NCBI GenBank assembly: GCA_034430255.1
Contig: DAOUEU010000015.1
Location: forward strand, 1-29,041
DNA: 29,041 bases
Direction: 5' to 3'
DNA from: DATKYK01 sp034430255
Lineage (GTDB): Bacteria; Chloroflexota; Dehalococcoidia; E44-bin15
In this document: in pieces, positions 22,058-28,612 of the stretch
Numbering within the stretch: the first letter of the stretch is position 1
Layout: every line of letters starts with the position of its first letter
Notes under the pieces: generated by a model
Databases searched by the model: none
What the model was told of the DNA's origin: nothing
Seen by the model: the letters and a program-made list of their open reading frames with translations, nothing else
Made by a program: the position numbers and the translations under genes

Positions 22058-23311
22058 TTATTTCCCCCACATACCCTGTGTGAATGTGGCAACACTCACC
22101 ATGGGGTCGATCACCAGCTCCCTCACAATGGTCCTCAAGAGGCTGTTTTCCGATATGAAATCGGCTACCGGAGGGCTGGTCTGGTAGTAAAACTCCACAA
22201 GTTGAGAGCCCACTGTGCTTTCCAGCAACACCTCATCCCTGAACGCCCGTAACACATCGATTTCCGCAGCGCTCGCTGTGCCGTAGGCAGCAGTAGCGAT
22301 GAAGCAACCACCTTCCTGAGAACTAGGATAGGATGCATAGATTGCCCATAGGACTTCACCAGTGATTTCATTGTTCTCGCCGTTGCTGGGAGGATTGTTG
22401 CCACCCCAACCACCGGTCGGCTTCTGAACGCTTATTAAATAGTCCGCAGCATTTTGTATGACGCTTAAGTAGGTTGTGCGATTGAATTCGTTAAGAGCTA
22501 ATATTGCATATGCATTCCTCTGAAGTAATTCACCATCCTCTGCCCCACTAGTTAATGGCTCACCAGCGAGGATAACAGCTAGATCACTCAAGCTATTCGC
22601 AGAGGCGTAGTCGCCATCTTGGGGATTGTAGTTCTCATTTACAAAGGCTAGTCCATGAATGGCACCAGCTAGACCCAAAACCGCATAGGCATCTTGGGTG
22701 CCATCGAGTTCGTCTATCTCTGCTTTTACTCCGTTTATCCACTCAATTGTGCTTGCCCCAGCCGAGGCTGCTCCTACAAGCCCCATACCTAGATCCCAGG
22801 CTGCTAGATTGGGTATGCCGTCACTGCTTCGCCTATCACGGAGCATCTGTACATACTGTTGGGTGTTGTATAACGTACCTTCCCCTTTATGATTGTACGT
22901 ACCCGCGGCCAGTGGACCGTAGTAGTTGGCATTGACGAAATCGACGTTGGTCGATCCGCCCAGGATGCTATCCAGCTCGGCAGCCAGGTATCCATCAGGC
23001 GGAGAGAAATAGTTCGTCTTAGCCTGCAGGAACGTAGCTACATCTTGCAGAGCAGCGTACATAGAGGCATCGCCCGTATCTTTGTACGCCTCTGCCAGTC
23101 CCTTGCCGATCGGACCGATGGTGTTATTTGCGCTTACACCGTCCAGCGGCCAACCCCATCCTCCATCGTCGTTCTGCTTTTCGACCAGCCTTGTGCCACC
23201 ATCCTGCAAAGCAGGTGACGCCGCCATCGCCGGGCTTGCCGGCAACATGACCGCCGCAAGCGAAAAGGCCAGCACAAGTGCTAGTGTTAAATAAACTACC
23301 TTCGCTTTCAT
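22058..23311 (-). CDS. Exported CFI-box protein D with alpha/alpha-toroid ectodomain
   Basis: 417 residues. Signal peptide 1-30 (ending ASPAMA). Residues 36-330 are helical with QW-like ends (LVEKQNDDGGWGWPLDG at 42-58 and SVQKPTGGWGGN at 294-305) and paired helices in between, the pattern of alpha/alpha toroids as in terpene cyclases, prenyltransferase beta subunits and some polysaccharide lyases. No DXDD or DDTA catalytic motif was seen, so an enzymatic role is unproven. CFI-box module from Cys336, 82 residues. I use ATG 23311 (MKAKVVYL) because the sister genes start at this position; an in-frame GTG four codons upstream is less likely. Confidence 0.87.
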   Translation of the reverse strand: MKAKVVYLTLALVLAFSLAAVMLPASPAMAASPALQDGGTRLVEKQNDDGGWGWPLDGVSANNTIGPIGKGLAEAYKDTGDASMYAALQDVATFLQAKTNYFSPPDGYLAAELDSILGGSTNVDFVNANYYGPLAAGTYNHKGEGTLYNTQQYVQMLRDRRSSDGIPNLAAWDLGMGLVGAASAGASTIEWINGVKAEIDELDGTQDAYAVLGLAGAIHGLAFVNENYNPQDGDYASANSLSDLAVILAGEPLTSGAEDGELLQRNAYAILALNEFNRTTYLSVIQNAADYLISVQKPTGGWGGNNPPSNGENNEITGEVLWAIYASYPSSQEGGCFIATAAYGTASAAEIDVLRAFRDEVLLESTVGSQLVEFYYQTSPPVADFISENSLLRTIVRELVIDPMVSVATFTQGMWGK

Positions 23312-23405
23312 TTCTTCACCCACCTTCTACTTTGAAATTTATGAGGCTAGCTTAATTTGCTGAAATTTGCTGAATGTCCTCGTTTTAATCCTCTGGTCCC
23401 TTCAG
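23312..23405 (-). repeat. Array spacer, short type (before gene D)
   Basis: 94 bases with GGGACCAGAGGATTAAAAC after the gene E stop and the 5' box AGCAAATTAAGCTAGCC...AAATTTCAAAGTAGAAGG. Confidence 0.6.
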
Positions 23406-24827
23406 TTATTTCCCCCAAATACCCTGTGTGAATGTGGCAACACTCACCATGGGGTCGATCACCAACTCCCTAACAATAGTCCTCAAGAGGCTGTTACCCG
23501 ATATGAAGTCGGCTACCGGAGGGCTAGTCTGGTAGTAAAACTCCACGAGCTGAGAGCCCAATGTACTCTCCAGCAGCACTTCATCCCTGAAGGCCCGGAG
23601 AGTGTCGATTTCTGCAGCGCTCGATGTCCCATAGGCCGCTGTGGCAATGAAGCAGGCACCTCCTCCCTCTCCACACACTTCACACTCTTCTGTTCGCTCA
23701 CTTAACCAGGGAACGTAGTCAACTAGGCCTGCTACGGTGTCGCAGCCAGAGGTACCTGGCCCGGTGGCGCAGCCCCACCAGTTGTTCTCGGCATCCACCT
23801 GGTGGACAGCATCGTTGTTCGTTAAGCCATTGACTGTATTGCCGTATATGTTATTATCAAATATTGTTATTTTTGATGCATCGGCATTACTTCTAATCAG
23901 AATACCATCTGCGCCAGCGTTGTAGATGGTATTCTTTTCAATAGTAAGGCTGCTTTCATCATCCTCAATCTGTATGCCATTCAGTATGGTGTCATGCACT
24001 GCATTGCACTTTACTATGCCCGTGACAGGCTGACCACCATCCCCCCATTTTATCCCATTGCCGTTGTGGACGTTCCTTAAAATGTTTCCAATGATATCCA
24101 CTCCTGTTGCATCATAGCAATAGATAGCCCCATGCTGCGAGTAAATGTCGCGCGCTTCGTTGCACCTAATTACGCCTTTAGTCGCATATGATATATTGAA
24201 TGCGTCTTCGCAGATATTGTACGCGTAATTGTATTCTATCACCACGCTGTCGGAGTAACAGATTTGAATCGCATCGTCTCCTGGCTCGCATGTGCCAAGA
24301 TCATCGTAGAGAATGTTATACCTGAAGAGAAGCCTATCGGCAGAATAACCGTCCTTTTCTTCCACCATATCACGGATTCCGCCAGTTATGGTGAAGCCAT
24401 TTATTTCAACGTCGGCAACCGAAATCTGCACGACGGCATTGCTGGTTTCTTCTGCGTCAATTACTGATTCGGTATCACTCCTACCGCCGCTGCTGGGCCT
24501 GGGATCCACATCAGCCTGAGCACCTTTCAGAGTTACCGATTTACTGACGACTATTGGGAACACTTCCCCGTTGGTTGTAGCGCTGTAAGTCCCCGCTGCG
24601 ACGATGATAGTGTCACCGCTGCCAACTCTGCCATCGTTTATGGAATACTGGATAGTTTTAAAAGCATCGGTGCCGGGACCTGTGCCATGGGTGCCATCGT
24701 CAGTTCCGTTAGCACCGTCGACATACCAGGTGTCTGCTGCCATCGCCGGGCTTTCTGGAACCACGACCGCTGCCAGTGAGAAAACCAGCACGAGTGCTAA
24801 TGCCACATATACTATCTTTGATTTCAC
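23406..24827 (-). CDS. Exported CFI-box protein E with parallel beta-helix ectodomain
   Basis: 473 residues, the largest of the set. Signal peptide 1-30. Residues 32-372 form a second parallel beta-helix: entry TWYVDGANGTDDG...AFKTIQYSINDG...SGDTIIVAAGTY, successive coils (VEINGFTITGG, VVIEYNYAYNICEDAFNIS, GIQIEDDESSLTIEKNTIYN, GILIRSNADASKITIFDNNI) and the same closing ENNWWG.ATGP as gene B. It is cysteine-richer than the others, with a CEVCGEGGGAC stretch before the module, which may form extra disulfides. CFI-box module from Cys392, 82 residues. First gene behind a promoter, leader RNA and terminator at 25013-25214, so it probably heads the E-D-C-B-A transcript. GTG start. Confidence 0.9.
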   Translation of the reverse strand: MKSKIVYVALALVLVFSLAAVVVPESPAMAADTWYVDGANGTDDGTHGTGPGTDAFKTIQYSINDGRVGSGDTIIVAAGTYSATTNGEVFPIVVSKSVTLKGAQADVDPRPSSGGRSDTESVIDAEETSNAVVQISVADVEINGFTITGGIRDMVEEKDGYSADRLLFRYNILYDDLGTCEPGDDAIQICYSDSVVIEYNYAYNICEDAFNISYATKGVIRCNEARDIYSQHGAIYCYDATGVDIIGNILRNVHNGNGIKWGDGGQPVTGIVKCNAVHDTILNGIQIEDDESSLTIEKNTIYNAGADGILIRSNADASKITIFDNNIYGNTVNGLTNNDAVHQVDAENNWWGCATGPGTSGCDTVAGLVDYVPWLSERTEECEVCGEGGGACFIATAAYGTSSAAEIDTLRAFRDEVLLESTLGSQLVEFYYQTSPPVADFISGNSLLRTIVRELVIDPMVSVATFTQGIWGK

Positions 24828-25012
24828 TCTATTATCCTCCTTCTGCTTTGAAATCTATATGAAGCCAGCTTAATTAGCTGAAACTTTCAGAATGTATTTA
24901 TTTTTATCCTTCACTCCCCTTTCAAGATCTTGAATCCGAACCACCATTAACGACTTTTATACACGATATCGGGAAAATAACAAAAAGAGATCTTTGTGGA
25001 ACCTAATTAAAA
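24828..25012 (-). repeat. Leader of gene E downstream of the terminator
   Basis: Contains the shared long-type segment (ATCGTGTATAAAAGTCGTTAATGGTGG...) and 5' box AGCTAATTAAGCTGGCTTC...TTTCAAAGCAGAAGGAGG before the GTG start of gene E. Confidence 0.55.
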
Positions 25013-25048
25013 ACCTCCGCAGCCAGGGTCTCCACCCCGAGCGAAGGT
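25013..25048 (-). terminator. Leader terminator before gene E
   Basis: Minus strand hairpin with ACCT/AGGT, CGC/GCG and GGG/CCC helical segments around GTGGAGA, then TTTTT. It precedes the gene E start by about 185 bases and follows the leader core, so it is suited to conditional readthrough. Confidence 0.65.
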
Positions 25049-25056
25049 CCTCCTCT

Positions 25057-25179
25057 AGGGGCAAACGAGACAGCCACACCTCCTATGCCTATATTCTGTT
25101 GTTGGTGTGAACCCTCGTCTTCCCTATATATGCAGTTGTGATGACTTTCAGCCGCCGACTGGTGCTGGCTCGACGGCCT
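25057..25179 (-). ncRNA. Candidate structured leader RNA, copy 2
   Basis: Predicted 5' end near 25179 with an opening hairpin (25151-25178, GCCG/CGGC arms plus CGA/TCG). The core pairs GGGAAGACGAG (25124-25114) with CTCGTTTGCCC (25069-25059) over 11 positions with one A-G mismatch and one G-T pair, enclosing TCACACC/GGTGTGG. The outer and inner helices of copy 3 have the same positions but different bases, including the same single purine mismatch after the third pair, which is compensatory change. Confidence 0.55.
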
Positions 25180-25185
25180 ACGTAT

Positions 25186-25214
25186 AATCTATCACAAGAA
25201 AGGCGTTTTGTCAA
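25186..25214 (-). promoter_or_regulatory. Promoter of the gene E transcript
   Basis: Minus strand TTGACA (25214-25209), 17-base spacer, TAGATT (25191-25186). The -10 region (CTTGTGATAGATT) resembles copy 3 (CTTGTGTTAGACT). The -35 overlaps the end of the decayed GIY-YIG element, and the upstream direct repeats of the other two promoters are missing, so insertion may have replaced the upstream control region. Confidence 0.55.
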
Positions 25215-25425
25215 GCTACCGTGCTCGTCCCTAATCCGTGGATCGAAAGAGAAGATTGCCCGACTTGATCGGGCAACCCAGAAACTAACTCAGTATACAA
25301 ATCCCTCCATTAATCGCCTTGTTCTTGTATTCCCATATCCTTTTAATCAGATTTGAAGTAACCCCAACATATAGAGTCCCATTCCTCTGGCTTGCCAGGA
25401 CGTAAAGGTAGTAGTCTTTATCCAT
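25211..25425 (-). pseudogene. GIY-YIG endonuclease gene remnant with internal deletion
   Basis: From ATG 25425 the minus strand reads MDKDYYLYVLASQRNGTLYV then GVTSNLIKRIWEYKNKAING before TAG at 25287, the exact start of small bacterial GIY-YIG proteins (Y.YVL.S..NGTLYVGVTS.L.KRIWE.K). In another frame from about 25310 the sequence continues WRDLYTELVSGLPDQVGQ to TGA at 25211, matching the usual C-terminal WRDLY segment of the same proteins. About 40 middle codons, which would carry the rest of the nuclease domain, are missing at the junction. It cannot be functional. Confidence 0.75.
25256..25276. repeat. Palindromic element, right of the GIY-YIG remnant
   Basis: TTGCCCGA-CTTGA-TCGGGCAA, an 8-bp perfect inverted repeat with a 5-base loop. 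It is of the widespread intergenic palindrome type that is often mistranslated as an IARLDRA-like peptide. Its loop is the reverse complement of the loop of the partner at 25435. Confidence 0.7.
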
Positions 25426-25434
25426 TTACCTGGA

Positions 25435-25455
25435 TCATCCGGTCAAGCCGGATGA
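25435..25455. repeat. Palindromic element, left of the GIY-YIG remnant
   Basis: TCATCCGG-TCAAG-CCGGATGA, again 8-bp arms and a 5-base loop, 9 bases before the GIY-YIG ATG. Together with 25256-25276 it brackets the remnant, giving an element of about 200 bases with palindromes in opposite orientation at its ends. Confidence 0.7.
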
Positions 25456-25587
25456 TGACCCCTTAATCAGTGAATAATGAGTCGAACGCAAAGCTTAGCT
25501 GATTCGTGTCTGGATTCTCACCTGTGGCAAGGCATTTTGAATCTGGACTCACCGATTAAGCGCTCATCGGGTCTTTCCCGAGTCTGG

Positions 25588-25633
25588 TAAAAAACACTTC
25601 GCCGCCAGGGTTCTCCACTCCCAGCGGCGAAGT
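25588..25633 (-). terminator. Terminator after gene F
   Basis: Perfect 10-bp stem ACTTCGCCGC/GCGGCGAAGT (25624-25633 with 25596-25605), inner GGG/CCC, loop GTGGAGA-like, then GTTTTTT. It is 56 bases after the gene F stop. The loop and inner helix are shared with the leader terminators of this region. Confidence 0.85.
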
Positions 25634-25688
25634 ATAACTCCCTTCCTCTGGCTAGGGTCATATTAGAACAAGCTATCGTGCCCCTTGG

Positions 25689-26876
25689 TTATTTCCCCCA
25701 AATACCCTGTGTGAATGTGGCAACACTCACAATAGGGTCGATCACCAGCTCCCTCACAATGGTCCTCAAAAGGCTGTTACCCGATATAAAGTCGGCTACC
25801 GGAGGGCTTGTCTGGTAATACCACTCCACAAGTTGAGAGCCTACTGTGCTTTCCAGCAGCACTTCATCCCTGAACGACCTCAACACATCGATCTCCGCCG
25901 CGGCCTCTGTTCCGTAGGCTGCGGTGGCGATGAAGCATTTAAACTCAGGCCAGGTAGGTGTTGGGGTAGGTGTGGGGGTGGAAGTAGGCATTGGTGTAGG
26001 AGTAGCTGTAGGAGTAGTTGTAGGTGTTGGTGTAGGCGTAGGCATTGGTGTTGGTGTTGGTGTTGGTGTAGGCGCAGGCGTAGATGTTGGGGTTACTGTT
26101 GGAGTAGGAGTGGGTGTTGGAGTAGGCGCCTCTAACACATCTAAATTAATCTTACATCCTGTTCCATCCTTTAGCTCTTTTCCACTTAAATCACCTATCC
26201 TTTTAGCCCTCACCCTGACCTGGTAATCACCGGGGGTTTTTTCTGACGGCGCGGTTATGGTGACTGATACAACTTGCGTGTCATCTTCGTCCACCAGATT
26301 AAATATTGTAGGATTGAAAGCGACGGTAAAAGGATAAGAACCCAATGGCTTCTGGCTGTCCAAATACATCTCTGCCTCTATCGGCGATGTCCACCCACTA
26401 TCCCATTGCGATAGCCCTATAGTAATGTCTAAGTCAACTGAACTTCCAGCCTCAACAGAGAGCGTAGTGTTCTTAGGATCATATGTGAAATGGGGATTGT
26501 TAAGCTCAGAACCGACCCAGTTGGAGTAACCACTCTCATTGTTCGAAGTATCAAAAGCTGTTACCACGTAGTAATAAGTGATGTCCGCGCTTACTGAGTA
26601 ATCCCTATATTCGCACTCCGTATCTGTACCCGCAGTAGTGGTTGCGACTAAAGTATAACCACTACCACTTGTGGTGCTGCAATAAACATTGTACCCCATC
26701 ACGTCTTCTTCAATGTTGGCAAACCAATCCAAGAAGATATATGTCTCCTCGCCTGCGACACATAAGTCAGTTGGATTTGCCGGGGTATCTGCAGCAACAC
26801 TAGCGGGGAGCATTGCCGCTACGAGAGCCACTGCCATCACTATCGCTAACGTTAAATAGAATATCTTCGCTTTCAC
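25689..26876 (-). CDS. Exported CFI-box protein F: fibronectin III, second beta domain, Pro-Thr linker
   Basis: 395 residues. Signal peptide 1-29. Residues 31-123 are a fibronectin type III domain (PANPTDLCVAG...IFLDWFAN...GYNVYCSTTSGSGY...YYYVVTAFDTSNNESGYS). Residues 128-247 form a second Ig-like/CARDB-like domain (LSVEAGSSVDLDITI...TVAFNPTIFNLVDED...SVTITAPSEKTPGDYQVRVRA). Residues 251-309 are a Pro-Thr repeat linker, probably extended and glycosylated, that would lift the domains off the surface. CFI-box module from Cys314, 82 residues. GTG start, AAAGGGGG seven bases upstream. A strong terminator follows. Confidence 0.9.
   Translation of the reverse strand: MKAKIFYLTLAIVMAVALVAAMLPASVAADTPANPTDLCVAGEETYIFLDWFANIEEDVMGYNVYCSTTSGSGYTLVATTTAGTDTECEYRDYSVSADITYYYVVTAFDTSNNESGYSNWVGSELNNPHFTYDPKNTTLSVEAGSSVDLDITIGLSQWDSGWTSPIEAEMYLDSQKPLGSYPFTVAFNPTIFNLVDEDDTQVVSVTITAPSEKTPGDYQVRVRAKRIGDLSGKELKDGTGCKINLDVLEAPTPTPTPTPTVTPTSTPAPTPTPTPTPMPTPTPTPTTTPTATPTPMPTSTPTPTPTPTWPEFKCFIATAAYGTEAAAEIDVLRSFRDEVLLESTVGSQLVEWYYQTSPPVADFISGNSLLRTIVRELVIDPIVSVATFTQGIWGK
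25950..26131 (-). repeat. Pro-Thr coding tandem repeat in gene F
   Basis: About 180 bases of degenerate hexamer repeat (plus strand GGTGTN-type) encoding the (P-T)n linker with occasional M, A, V and S. The low complexity makes length change by slippage or recombination likely. Confidence 0.85.
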
Positions 26877-27011
26877 TTGTTCACCCCCTTTCTACTTTGA
26901 AATTTATGAAGCTAGCGTAACTAGCTGAAACTTGCTGATTGTCTCAACCCTTATTTCCTCATCCACCCTACAGCCGTTGAGGCTGAACCACCATTAACCG
27001 CTTTTCGACAC
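26877..27011 (-). repeat. Array spacer, long type (before gene F)
   Basis: Contains GGCATCGTGTCGAAAAGCGG, GTTAATGGTGGTTCAGCCTC, AACGGCTGTAGGG and the 5' box CAGCTAGTTACGCTAGCTTC...TTTCAAAGTAGAAAGGGGG before the GTG of gene F. The AGC-GTT/AACGGCT segments can pair. Confidence 0.55.
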
Positions 27012-27020
27012 GATGCCGAG

Positions 27021-27062
27021 AAAATCCTTCTCCGCTAGGGTTCTCTACTCCCAGTGGTGAAG
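27021..27062 (-). terminator. Terminator between genes G and F
   Basis: Hairpin CTTCACCACTGGG/CCCTAGCGGAGAAG (27062-27027) with mismatches, loop AGTAGAGAA, then GATTTTCT. Weaker T-run than its relative at 25588-25633, so partial readthrough into gene F is likely. Confidence 0.6.
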
Positions 27063-27119
27063 TATACCTCCCCCACTCTGTCCAAGCGTCATCTTAGAAC
27101 AGGCTATCCTATCCCTCAG

Positions 27120-27908
27120 TTATTTCCCCCACATACCCTGTGTGAACGTGGCAATACTCACGATGGGGTCGATCACGAGCTCCCTCACAATTGTCCTTAA
27201 TAGGCTGTTACCCGATATGAAATCGGCTACCGGAGGGCTTGTCTGGTAGTACCACTCCACAAGCTGAGAGCCCACTTGGCTTTCCATCAGCACCTCATCC
27301 CTGAACGCCCTCAACACATCGATCTCCTCAGCGCTCTTTGTGCCGTAGGCAGCTGTGGCGATGAAGCAGCCACCTTCGCCATCAGGGGTAGGGGTAGGCG
27401 TGGGTTCGGTAGCAGGACTGCCAGTGAGCTCGAAAACATGGCTGTAAGGGTCACCTGTCGTTCTTTCCCAACCAATAGTGCCATCTCTACTCCTAAGACC
27501 CAACCAGTAGATAGTACTGGCATCAAGTGTTACACCCGCACCTGATACATCAAGTGAGAAATCATCCCCAGAATATAGACCTTCGAAAACGGTGTCCCAA
27601 GCCTTAACAACAGATGTACCAGCATCGTCAGCGTATATACTGATTGTCACATCAGCTATGCCACCTCCAAAAATTCCCGCATAGACACTAAGTCTAATAC
27701 CGGTGATGTCCCACTGACCATCAGGATTGGTTGTGAACTCTTCAATCATTTCTGTTGAAGGGGATGTGTCGTTCCAGACATCGTAGTCACCACTTTCCTC
27801 AGAGTAGTTTGAGAAGACAACATCATCGACTGCTGCTACCGGCACTGCCATCATCAGACTAAAGCTCAGCACCATCGCCAGCGCCATATAAAATATCTTC
27901 GCTTTCAA
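27120..27908 (-). CDS. Exported CFI-box protein G, beta-sandwich ectodomain
   Basis: 262 residues. Signal peptide 1-26 (KAKIFYMALAMVLSFSLMMA). Residues 28-163 look like a beta-sandwich (EMIEEFTTNPDGQWDITGIR, ADVTISIYADDAGTSVVKAW, DASTIYWLGLRSRDGTIGWE), close in style to choice-of-anchor-R domains, which I cannot confirm. A short TEPTPTPTP linker leads to the CFI-box module from Cys181 (82 residues). By homology the start is TTG 27908, nine bases after AGGAGG; an upstream ATG at 27929 in frame would place the ribosome-binding site inside the gene. It has a long leader (about 440 bases) with structured RNA and terminator. Confidence 0.85.
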   Translation of the reverse strand: MKAKIFYMALAMVLSFSLMMAVPVAAVDDVVFSNYSEESGDYDVWNDTSPSTEMIEEFTTNPDGQWDITGIRLSVYAGIFGGGIADVTISIYADDAGTSVVKAWDTVFEGLYSGDDFSLDVSGAGVTLDASTIYWLGLRSRDGTIGWERTTGDPYSHVFELTGSPATEPTPTPTPDGEGGCFIATAAYGTKSAEEIDVLRAFRDEVLMESQVGSQLVEWYYQTSPPVADFISGNSLLRTIVRELVIDPIVSIATFTQGMWGK

Positions 27909-27929
27909 TTCTTTCATCCTCCTTTTCAT

Positions 27930-28184
27930 AACTCAAACCGGCTCCTCGGGTCGGTTTTGCTATTGGCTACGGGAAGTCCAAGCAAGCAAATTACAGGCTT
28001 CGCTTCATCGCCTCCGTCGGATACTTTTCCTGCTTTTTAAATAACTTAAATAACCTCTGTTATCTACCCTAAACACAACACCCCCTTTCAAGCTCACGAG
28101 GCTTAATCACTATTTAGCCTTAGCTTGGAATCTGGTCAAGGAGGTATGGGACAAAGGTTTTTGCGCGGAACTTAAAAATAAAAA
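27930..28184 (-). promoter_or_regulatory. Gene G leader downstream of its terminator
   Basis: This stretch has no gene. It contains a diverged long-type segment near 28090-28130, and near the start codon a hairpin AAACCG/CGGTTT (about 27944-27966) just ahead of the ribosome-binding site, plus an AGGC/GCCT hairpin near 27992-28012. Both could fold in the mRNA and affect translation. Confidence 0.35.
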
Positions 28185-28221
28185 GCCTCAAGCAACGGGC
28201 TTATACGCCCCGCTTAAAGGC
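28172..28221 (-). terminator. Leader terminator before gene G
   Basis: Minus strand GCCT...AGGC-closed hairpin with AAGC/GCTT and GGGC/GCCC helices (28221-28185), followed by TTTTTATTTTT. It precedes the gene G start by about 265 bases. Confidence 0.75.
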
Positions 28222-28229
28222 CTATCTTT

Positions 28230-28347
28230 GGGCAAAACCAACGATTCACCATACTTCCTGAGCCGATTTTCTTTTTTGTGTGAATCCTCAGTTTTCCCCG
28301 TATGTGACTGTGGCTACTTGCAGGAAGTGCCTATTTCAAATAGGCTC
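28230..28347 (-). ncRNA. Candidate structured leader RNA, copy 3
   Basis: Predicted start near 28347. It opens with a perfect hairpin GCCTATTTCAAATAGGC-type palindrome (28329-28345). The core pairs GGGGAAAAC (28299-28291) with GTTTTGCCC (28238-28230), eight pairs plus one G-G mismatch, and inside it GATTCAC (28286-28280) with GTGAATC (28249-28243), seven perfect pairs. CTGAG (28291-28287) can pair with CTCAG (28262-28258) inside the inner loop, a pseudoknot-like contact shared with copy 1. GCCTAT in the first hairpin can also pair with ATAGGC at the terminator's 5' arm, a possible antiterminator. Confidence 0.6.
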
Positions 28348-28353
28348 ATATCC

Positions 28354-28442
28354 AGTCTAACACAAGATTCGCCATTTGTCTGTCAGGAAATCCTGTATTT
28401 TTTGTAGGGAAAGCCTGTATTTTTTATGTAGGGGAAATCCTT
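28354..28442 (-). promoter_or_regulatory. Gene G promoter with three upstream direct repeats
   Basis: Minus strand CAGACA (28382-28377), 17-base spacer, TAGACT (28359-28354). Upstream lie three copies of AGGnTTTCCC-like sites (plus strand AGGAAATCCTG 28385-28395, AGGGAAAGCCTG 28406-28417, AGGGGAAATCCTT 28430-28442) at 22- and 25-base spacing. Copy 1 has two of them at the same distance from its -35, so a dedicated activator is likely. Confidence 0.5.
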
Positions 28443-28450
28443 ACAAATAT

Positions 28451-28612
28451 GTGGGTTTTTGTAAGGAGGGCTCCCATGAGGTACACTTCGTTATCTGGAG
28501 ATGCCCTTCAGGTGGTGGTGTTTATGTATGTGGAACACGGCTCTTCTGGCGGGATAAAACCCTGACGGAGGCCAAACTTGATGAGATCGCCGATATTTTA
28601 ATGTCCAAATAG
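28451..28612 (+). CDS. Possible small protein, divergent from gene G
   Basis: From GTG 28451 the plus strand encodes 53 residues (MGFCKEGSHEVHFVIWRCPS...VCGTRLFWRDKTLTEAKLDE...MSK). The C-terminal half looks protein-like, with two cysteines, a charged amphipathic helix and a natural end, but no start has a good ribosome-binding site in this frame; the strong AAGGAGG at 28463 instead serves an ATG at 28476 in another frame with only 29 codons. The frame is open upstream to 28376. It may be a gene remnant. Confidence 0.3.
   Translation: MGFCKEGSHEVHFVIWRCPSGGGVYVCGTRLFWRDKTLTEAKLDEIADILMSK

Noticed and set aside
25833..26226. Plus-strand frames rich in Gly-Val or Cys-Arg-Trp opposite gene F
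   Set aside because: They are the antisense reading of the Pro-Thr coding repeat and have no start signals.
18131..28347. Identification of the array leader RNA as a c-di-GMP-I (GEMM) riboswitch
   Set aside because: CFI-box surface genes made this tempting, but the conserved GEMM segments and tetraloop-receptor arrangement are not present in any copy.
28381..28442. CRISPR-like array
   Set aside because: Three short imperfect repeats with spacers of about 11 bases that are themselves similar; they fit protein-binding sites, not a CRISPR array, and no cas gene is present.
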